Origin: Hermetia illucens
Taxonomy: Eukaryota; Arthropoda; Insecta; Diptera; Stratiomyidae
Length of the DNA stretch: 64,000 bases
NCBI RefSeq assembly: GCF_905115235.1
Contig: NC_051850.1
Location: forward strand, 8,589,841-8,653,840
Direction of reading: 5' to 3'
A program made the translations under genes and the position numbers. Within the stretch, counting starts at the first letter, position 1, and each line of letters starts with the position of its first letter. Positions 57,740 through 64,000 of the stretch are shown here, in pieces. The notes below the pieces were generated by a model. It did not search any database. It saw only the letters and a list, made by a program, of their open reading frames with translations, and was not told where the DNA came from.

Positions 57740-59760
57740 TAGTGGACGTCGGCACTCCGGGCACGGAGTTCCTGTGCCACTATGGTTTCCTAGTGGATCT
57801 GCAACGCAGGTCCCCCATTGATCCCACAACTAACCTTACGTTATCAGGGGCGATCTCTACCTGCCCGTCTCATACTCTGTCCATAATTTTCGCAAAACGT
57901 TGCCGACCCCCGCGCTCGAGTACTTCTTGGAAAATATTGCAACATAGTCATCGTGCGGGATGTTCAACACCACATCAACACCACCGGTTTTTCTCTCTTC
58001 TCTAAGGTGCGTCCACTACCATCACAGAAACTCGTTGTTGTACGGAAAGCGTTTGAAGAGCTCCTCATACAGGGTTGACTTTTGGACGATTCATCTACTC
58101 TGTTTTACGAAACCTCCACTTCTGTTTCATTTGTTTGGATAATGTCCTGGTCCCGTCTTCCTCTAAGTCCGAGTACCTGCATTTCTCAATGTCTCCTTTA
58201 GGTAGGTGTAATACTTAACGTTGAGAAAAGGTAATATTTGCAATTGCAGGTGAGATTCCTCAGCCACCTGATTACCCCTGAAGGCATCTAACCGGACCCA
58301 GTCAAGGCGCAAGCAATTTCGGGCTTCCAGCTTCCAAAAACTGTTAAGGATCTGAGAAGGTTCATGGGCATGTTAAATTTCTAACGTCGTTTCTTGCCCA
58401 ATGCCGCCAACCATCATTCGATCCTTAACGCCTTCTTGTCTGGGTCGAATATCAAGAACTTCCGTCTGATTGTGTGGTTTTCAGAGGCTGTCCAGGCGTT
58501 TGAGACCACCAAACAACAGCTAGTGGATGCTACACTTCTGGCATTCACTCAGCAAGATGTCCCATTGCTGTATTCTTCGATGCCCCAGGCATTGCTGCTC
58601 TTCACCAAACAGTGAACCAAATCTGGCAGGCGTTGAGCTTCTTCTTCAAACAGCTGGAACTCGCTCAACGGATCTATAGCACCTACGATCATGAGTTATT
58701 GGCCGCGTACCTTGCAATTGACTACTTACGGTATTCCCTTGAAGGCAGGCCGTTGACAGTGTTCACGGACCACTACCCACTCACCTTTGCTTTGAAACAT
58801 AATCCTAAAAAAGCGTCCCCTCGTCAACTGCGGCATCTGAGCTTCATAAGCCGGTTCACCTCTGACATCTAACATATGTCTGGAAACGAAAACGTAGTTG
58901 CTGACCCCTTGTCATGCATTGAGGAGGTCAAGTTCCCCTCCACAATCGATTTCCCGGTAATCGCGGAGCCGCAGAAAGACGACGCGGTTTTTCAGAGCCT
59001 GGGGAGTAACTCCAAATACACTTTCAGGGAGTTCCCCGTTTTCAGCTCGATCTCTACATTATAGGCGAGATCCTAGAAAAGGGACCAAGACCATACATTC
59101 TGATCTGGCGCACCCAGGCGTCTGAACAACGAATCGGTTAGTCACTGCGAAATATTTCTGGCTTTCCATGAACAAGGATATCAATTGTTGAGCAAACAGT
59201 GCACTGCATGTTAGAAGTGTAAAACTTGGAAGCATGTGAGAAAAGAAGTAGGTGTGTTCGCCAGGACGACCAAGCGCTTCCGCACCATTCACCTCGACAT
59301 CATCGGATCATTACGAGACTAGCACGGTTTAAGGTATTACCTCAGAATCATCGATGGGTTCAAGCGGTGGTTTGAAGCGATTCCCCTAAAATAAATTATG
59401 GCACTATCATGTGCCGAGGGCTTATGTCGAGAGTGGATTCCACGCTTTGGTTTTCCGGCGATAATCATCACTGATCAGGAAATGCAGGTTGAATCCTCTC
59501 TTTTCTCGGAGTTAGGAAAACTCCTAGGCTCCAAACGCCACCGGGCAACTGTCTGCCACCCTTAGTCCAACAGAATGCACGAAATATGGCGCAAGGCGCT
59601 AAAGGCCGCTAAAATGACGCAAGACAGTCTTCTTGGTCGCAAATCCTGCCTCGCGTCCTACTTGGCCTAGAAATAGTCAGCCGCGAGGAGTTTGCTACAA
59701 GCCCCGCATTTGTGCACGGGGAAAACTTGAGACTCTCTTGACGTACGTTTGAGCATAAAT
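57740..59760 (+). mobile_element. Gypsy-type LTR retrotransposon fossil (pol region)
   Basis: Plus-strand pol remnant: the protease end and linker (57745-58010), reverse transcriptase scraps (58080-58390), RNase H (58600-58870, with STYDHELLAAYLAIDYLRYSLEGRP), and integrase (59060-59700). Same family as 43494-46530 but more decayed, with internal deletions and many breaks. No terminal repeats recognised. Confidence 0.75.
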
Positions 59761-59939
59761 CCAATCGGCTTGTTGCGTCTGCTCAGAGACGTCGTGATCC
59801 TGTTCAAACCACCACCCCCACCAACCATGGGAAAAACATCGCCAGATCAAGAAGGGGTCAATATTTCGTTTATAATCTTTCTTCCGGGAGACAAATACTC
59901 CCAGGGGGAAACGCAAGTGACGCGTCCGGTTTGACTTGC

Positions 59940-61620
59940 TGAGCTGAAGGACTTACGCCTCGGACTTTCGTTGAAGTTTCCTGCTTCCAGCTGGGGGTGG
60001 CGGTCTGTGGAGACCGCTGTAAAAGAATCGTGTGAAGGACGTCAAAGGTGGACTTCTCATCCTCTATGATGAACAACTGAAGAGGTGGAAAGAACAATTC
60101 ACTATGGTTCTTAACCGTATCACATCCGGTTAGGTTCCTCCTTTTGTGGATGAAATGGTTAGTCACCGTAACTGCGGGTACGGACTGTCCTTCCAAGCAG
60201 AAGTGGAATAATTTCGGCCATCAATGCTGTCAAATGGAGTAAAGCCGCTGGATTTGACAGTCTCCCTGCAGATTCACTTATAGCTGCACTTGCAGTTACC
60301 GCAGAATCTCGTGAGGAAATCTTGGGAATCCGAAAACTTTCCAATAGAGCGGAAGAAGGGGATGATCACCAAGATGTCAAAGAAGGGCACCCGTTTCGAG
60401 TGTATCCATTGGAGGGGTATCTGCGTGCTCTCTGACGTTGCAAAAATAATAGCGCATCAAAGAATATCTCGAAAACTTGAAAAGCAAAGAGCAACCTGGT
60501 TTCCGCTCCGGATCCTTCTGGACTGACCACATCAAAACCCTACGGATCATTTTGGAACAGTGCGGGGAATTTAGATCTTCGCTGCACCTGCTTTTTATTG
60601 ATTTCGAGAAAGCTTTCGATAGCGTGAACAGAGAGAGAGAGAGAGAGTAGTTGGAGTGCTTTACGCAGGAGGAGTATTCCAGAGCAAATAATACCTATTA
60701 TCAGAGTGACATATGTCGCATATGTGGCAAAACGTCACGTGTTGCACCGAGGTAAAAGTTCGGAGGATTTTGAGGTCCAAAGCAAAGGATAGTATCCTGT
60801 CACCGATATTATTTCTTCTTGTTACCGGTGACGTTCTTCATACTGCCCTATATGGAGGACGTGGAGAAATTCGATGGGCGATGACATCTTTCCTCAAACA
60901 CCTCGACTATACTGGTGAAATGCACGTTTGCTCTCTTACCGGGTCATAGATCTTGTCCAAATGGCTCTGGATTTGGGAAGAGTAGCAAGTAGAGTTGGAC
61001 TGAAGATAAACTCCAACAAAGCCAGGTTCTCAATATGACGGGCCATCGCGCTCTCCCTATCTGCATTAATGAGCGTCGAAGGTGTCGATCAGTTTGTATT
61101 TTTTGGAAGCGTGGTTTCTCCCGACGACGACACCGAACTGGATGTTGTCGGACGTGTTAAAACCTTTAGATCCGCTTTTGCTGTTCTGTCTAAAATCTGG
61201 AAATGCAGTTACCTCAACACCCAGATCAAATTGAGACTGATCTGTGCTAGTGTTCTTTCTGTGTTGCTCTATGGTGTGTGTGTGAACTCCGCTGTTACTC
61301 AGAAGCTCCAGGCTTTCACCAATACCTGCCTGCGTCGTCACATTGGAGTAATCTGGCCTGGCACTACCTCAAACGGAGGAGTTGGTCAGCACAAAGGCTT
61401 AGCACTCTTATGCGATGTGATAGGAGGGGGTCACACATTGACGAAGGGCCTCAACTGCATGGCGAATAGCGCCCTGGATGGCCAACGAGTTAGAACAGTA
61501 CAGGACGGGTGCGAGTGTCTCGGTAAGTCGTAGGGGGAGTTGAAGGGTATTTTAGGTAACCACGAGCTATGGGGCGTGATTAACGCGCTATACCCCACCA
61601 AGGGCTGAAGGGCAATGCAA
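59940..61620 (+). mobile_element. LINE (CR1/RTE-like, clade unresolved), 3' two-thirds
   Basis: Linker near 59985-60130 (LLILYDEQLKRWKEQF), reverse transcriptase with LLFIDFEKAFDSVN (about 60590-60625), LSPILFLLVTGDVLHTALYGG (60800-60860), a degraded catalytic region, then an open frame at 61069-61533 (VEGVDQFVFFGSVVS, LSKIWKCSYLNTQIKLRLICASVLSVLLYG, LQAFTNTCLRRHIGVIWPGT). A GA microsatellite at 60631-60647 has expanded inside the reverse transcriptase codons. Same family as the split copy at 24235/27446. Confidence 0.75.
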
Positions 61621-62158
61621 TTTTAATGAAGGGGTGAAAATGGCGCGCAAAACCGGCCCCGAGTGGAAATCAGGTGGGCCTGGGGTGGAAATGTTATTTA
61701 GTCGATATTTATATTGTGGGCTCGGGGGGAATCCCCTCTTTTCATCCTCTCTCGTCAGGCTTGGTGACGAGCGACTCAGTTGATCAGGAAAGGGTTGAAG
61801 TGTACCACAATTCGGGGACTCTCATTGGTCGATCAATTCAGTAAGTAATGAGTAGAGGAATCAGAATCCTCACATAAAAGTGATCAACTCTTTCTCCATT
61901 TCAAGGTCTCGAGATGCACTTTCCGGCCTCGAAAGCATGAACATTTTTTTTATTCAGAACGTATAAATTATTTAATTAATTTATTATTTATTTCCATTAA
62001 TTAGTAGCGTGTTAGGTGCGGTTGCTGAAGCATGGACAATCAAGCATGCGTAACTACAGTAATGATACGCATGAGCAGTAATGAAAATTAATATCCAATG
62101 GTTAGTGTCAAGTAATACATCTCCGTGTTAAGTTAAACAGGATCTAGTCTTCTTAAAA
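61621..62158. other. Intergenic stretch upstream of gene D
   Basis: AT-rich, no ORF. CATAAAAG near 61873-61880 and GTATAAATT near 61960-61970 are TATA-like, but neither has a good initiator at the right distance, so I do not call a promoter. Confidence 0.45.
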
Positions 62159-62960
62159 ATGAAAGGTACTTCCCAAAATCAACGTCCTTAAGGTCGATCA
62201 GGATAACTAAAGATAATTTCCTTAACATTTACAGTCAAAATATTTTGTTTATACTTCGCAACTACCCTTACTTTGGCCAATTCTGCGGAAGAAACGGAGG
62301 TAAGACCAGTTTTCGTCCTCGAAGTAAACTTTACCGAAATACCTGTTCTACTCCTAGGAACCCTGCCAAGAAGGAATTGCCTATCCCGATCCACTAGACT
62401 GTGCCTTTTATTTCCGATGCATTTCGGGTGTGCTTCGCCATTTTCCTTGCCCACCATCTTTCGAGTTCAGCGAGTCTTTGCAAACCTGTGCCAGCCCCAA
62501 AATTGCCAGTTGTACTACTCTGGAACAGCTAGTGGAACAGATAAAACAACAGGAATCGTTGAGTCAGAACCCAGAGGTAAGTTTGGGCCGATGTGAATAC
62601 TTACAAGCGGAATTTACCAGGGACGATTGTTTTTTCTAGCTAGAGGAGTGCGAGGAAGGGGTGAGTACTCCAGCGGTAGACAGTTGTGAGCATTTCTACA
62701 CATGCACCGGTGGAAAATTCATTCGTTTTTCTTGTCCTCCCAGCCTCGCATTCGATCTAAGGACACTGACTTGTGACCTTAAAGAAAATGTGGAATGTAA
62801 GGACAATTCTATTACTGAAAACGAATCCAGTGAAGTGAATGATTCTGACCGATGGAATCCTGTGAGTGAAGTCCCTGATCGAGGGTCTGAGTACATAAAG
62901 CGGAGAAATGTGGTCATCAAAGTCAGCAAGGAATCAGTAGTTATTACCATTACCTTGTGA
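62159..62960 (+). CDS. Gene D: secreted two-domain chitin-binding protein, four exons
   Basis: Spliced: join(62159..62165, 62235..62299, 62358..62576, 62640..62960). Introns are 69, 58 and 63 nt, each GT to AG, with phases 1, 0 and 0. Exon 1 is ATGAAAG. The 203-residue product has a signal peptide (MKVKIFCLYFATTLTLANSA, 1-20), CBM14 domain 1 (27-76, exon 3: YPDPLDCAFYFRC, CPPSFEF), a Gln/Glu-rich linker, CBM14 domain 2 (101-150, exon 4: DSCEHFYTCTGGKFI, CPPSLAF) and a hydrophilic tail with a short hydrophobic end. Both domains have the ordinary six cysteines, without the extra pair seen in A, B and C, and neither has CDWP. One exon per domain is typical of shuffled peritrophins. The acceptor at 62639 is chosen because the alternative four bases later would shift the frame. 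Confidence 0.82.
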
Positions 62961-63055
62961 TAAATCGGAAAAATTTAGAGGTCTAATTCGGAATTATATT
63001 AAATTAATAAGAAGGGCTTTCACTGCGCGATACTTACGGGCAGAGGGTTGACTTT

Positions 63056-63262
63056 TTGATCTACATAAACATTCAGTTCCTGGGTAAGACGCACGGTGCG
63101 AAACACGAGCTGGTTGAGTGCCAGCCTTTCGAGGTCATTGAACAGCAGCTCCTTCTCACGTGTGATGCAATCGGGTTTACAGTTTCAACGTGTCCACCAA
63201 ATGTCATGCCAGTGGGTATCACCATTTCGGATAAAAGTGCATGTGGCAGACAAGAGAGGTAG
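63056..63262 (+). pseudogene. Possible degenerate chitin-binding exon downstream of gene D
   Basis: An open frame reading VECQPFEVIEQQ, LTCDAIGFTVSTCPPNVMP and KSACG. The spacing TC-x8-TCPPN-x12-AC resembles the second half of a CBM14 domain (compare YTCTGGKFIRFSCPP in gene D), but two cysteines are missing. It lies 95 nt after gene D and may be a decayed paralogue exon, or a coincidence. Confidence 0.22.
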
Positions 63263-63469
63263 ATCTTGGAGAAAAACTCAGCCCAACAAGGTATTTCCCA
63301 AACGAAATTTTAATACTGAAGCTGAAGCAGTTTTCCGGCAAGATGGCTGAAAATTTCCTCGGTAAGGAGGAAAAATCTTGAGCTGAAGAGCTTCAAGTAC
63401 GGGCCAAAAAGCGGAAATGGTCATACAATGCAATCAATGAATGAGGAAAGACCTATGACTGGGTGGTTT

Positions 63470-64000
63470 GACGAAAATTTTCGCTGCCAATCATAGACCC
63501 TCTGTGACAAGCCCAGTAGAAAAATTCTGTACTGAGTGGAAGGCTCGGCATTCATACTGATAGAAGCAGGACTTACCGAAAATCTCCACCGAACTAAGCA
63601 GTACGACACCCGAGTTGTATAGCACAACTTCACCCTTCAGGCACGAAGGTCTCTATTGGCCATGTGGACGCAATCGCAACCCTTGTGAAACTCCCACTAG
63701 GGGGGCGAATACTAAATAACCGGGTTTAAAGCACATGATCCATGATTTCTCCTGAGATATATGAACTCACAGAGCCGTCCCAGTGCCCTTGGTATCAGAT
63801 AAGATAAGGTTTCATATCCGAAGTCACTTCCGATGAGCCCCTGGGTCTGGCCGACAAAGGCCTTGGACATTCGCCTACTGCATCACAACCTGCAAGTTAA
63901 TGCGAATACAGTTTCCTCTTACACCACATGTAGGTTTTTCCTAACCACATGGTATTAATTTAGTCGACAGGGTTAGTATCCCGTCTACCTCCTCGCCACC
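63470..64000 (-). repeat. Second copy of the unclassified interspersed repeat
   Basis: Matches the 9098-9731 repeat in reverse through a series of conserved blocks (GATGCAGTAGGCGAATGT, CTCATCGGAAGTG, CCCCCCTAGTGGGAGTTTCAC, CTTAGTTCGGT, CAGTATGAATGC). The copy runs off the end of the window, so one end is unknown; the other end fades out near 63470. Confidence 0.6.

Noticed and set aside
61069-61533. A 154-codon ORF considered as a host gene
   Set aside because: Its motifs (KIWK, LSVLLYG, CLRRHIGVIWP) are those of the LINE whose reverse transcriptase lies just upstream.
61865-61980. TATA-like motifs upstream of gene D
   Set aside because: No initiator at the right spacing and nearly 200 nt or more from the ATG; not enough to call a promoter.

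Overview
The window reads as gene-poor, repeat-rich DNA of an insect, most likely a fly or midge (Diptera). Three things point there: four spliced genes for secreted chitin-binding (peritrophin-A/CBM14) proteins with short introns of 58-136 nt, TATA plus TCAGTT-type initiators, and R1- and RTE-clade LINEs mixed with Gypsy LTR fossils. I cannot name the species.

Host genes, all on the + strand: gene A (16307-18467), a 698-residue mucin-like peritrophin with four chitin-binding domains and two Ser/Thr-rich repeat blocks; gene B (28400-28937), a 159-residue two-domain peritrophin that looks like gene A without the mucin; gene C (47676-48580), a 233-residue protein with one standard and two diverged domains; and gene D (62159-62960), a four-exon gene for a 203-residue two-domain protein. 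All four begin with a 7-nt coding exon (ATG, one codon, G) followed by a phase-1 intron, and each next exon completes the signal peptide. This suggests a tandem family later pushed apart by transposons. The products would be secreted, probably into the gut lining (peritrophic matrix) or another chitinous layer, where repeated domains cross-link chitin and the mucin parts carry sugars.

Almost everything else is transposon debris. 1-5.5 kb: an R1 LINE inserted into the catalytic-box codons of a second R1. 5.8-11.8 kb: RTE LINEs, one cut by an unclassified 634-bp repeat with a likely 8-bp target duplication, then R1 scraps. 11.8-15.3 kb: R1 scrap and a Gypsy fossil (minus). 18.6-24.2 kb: R1 scrap, Gypsy fossil, RNase-H-bearing LINE. 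24.2-27.8 kb: a LINE split by an R1. 29-35.9 kb: LINEs of two types. 37.5-46.5 kb: RTE, R1 and another LINE, then the best-preserved Gypsy fossil. 48.8-61.6 kb: RTE tail, a nearly full-length R1 of a second family, RNase-H-type LINE pieces, two Gypsy fossils and a further LINE. The window ends inside a second copy of the unclassified repeat.

Most R1 copies lie on the minus strand, while the RNase-H-type LINEs and most Gypsy fossils lie on the plus strand. Dense nested fragments with strand bias are what one expects in heterochromatin or a piRNA-producing locus, but that is an inference. Two short ORFs with signal-like N-termini (36841-37053 and 47048-47248, both minus) are the only other host-gene candidates and are weak.
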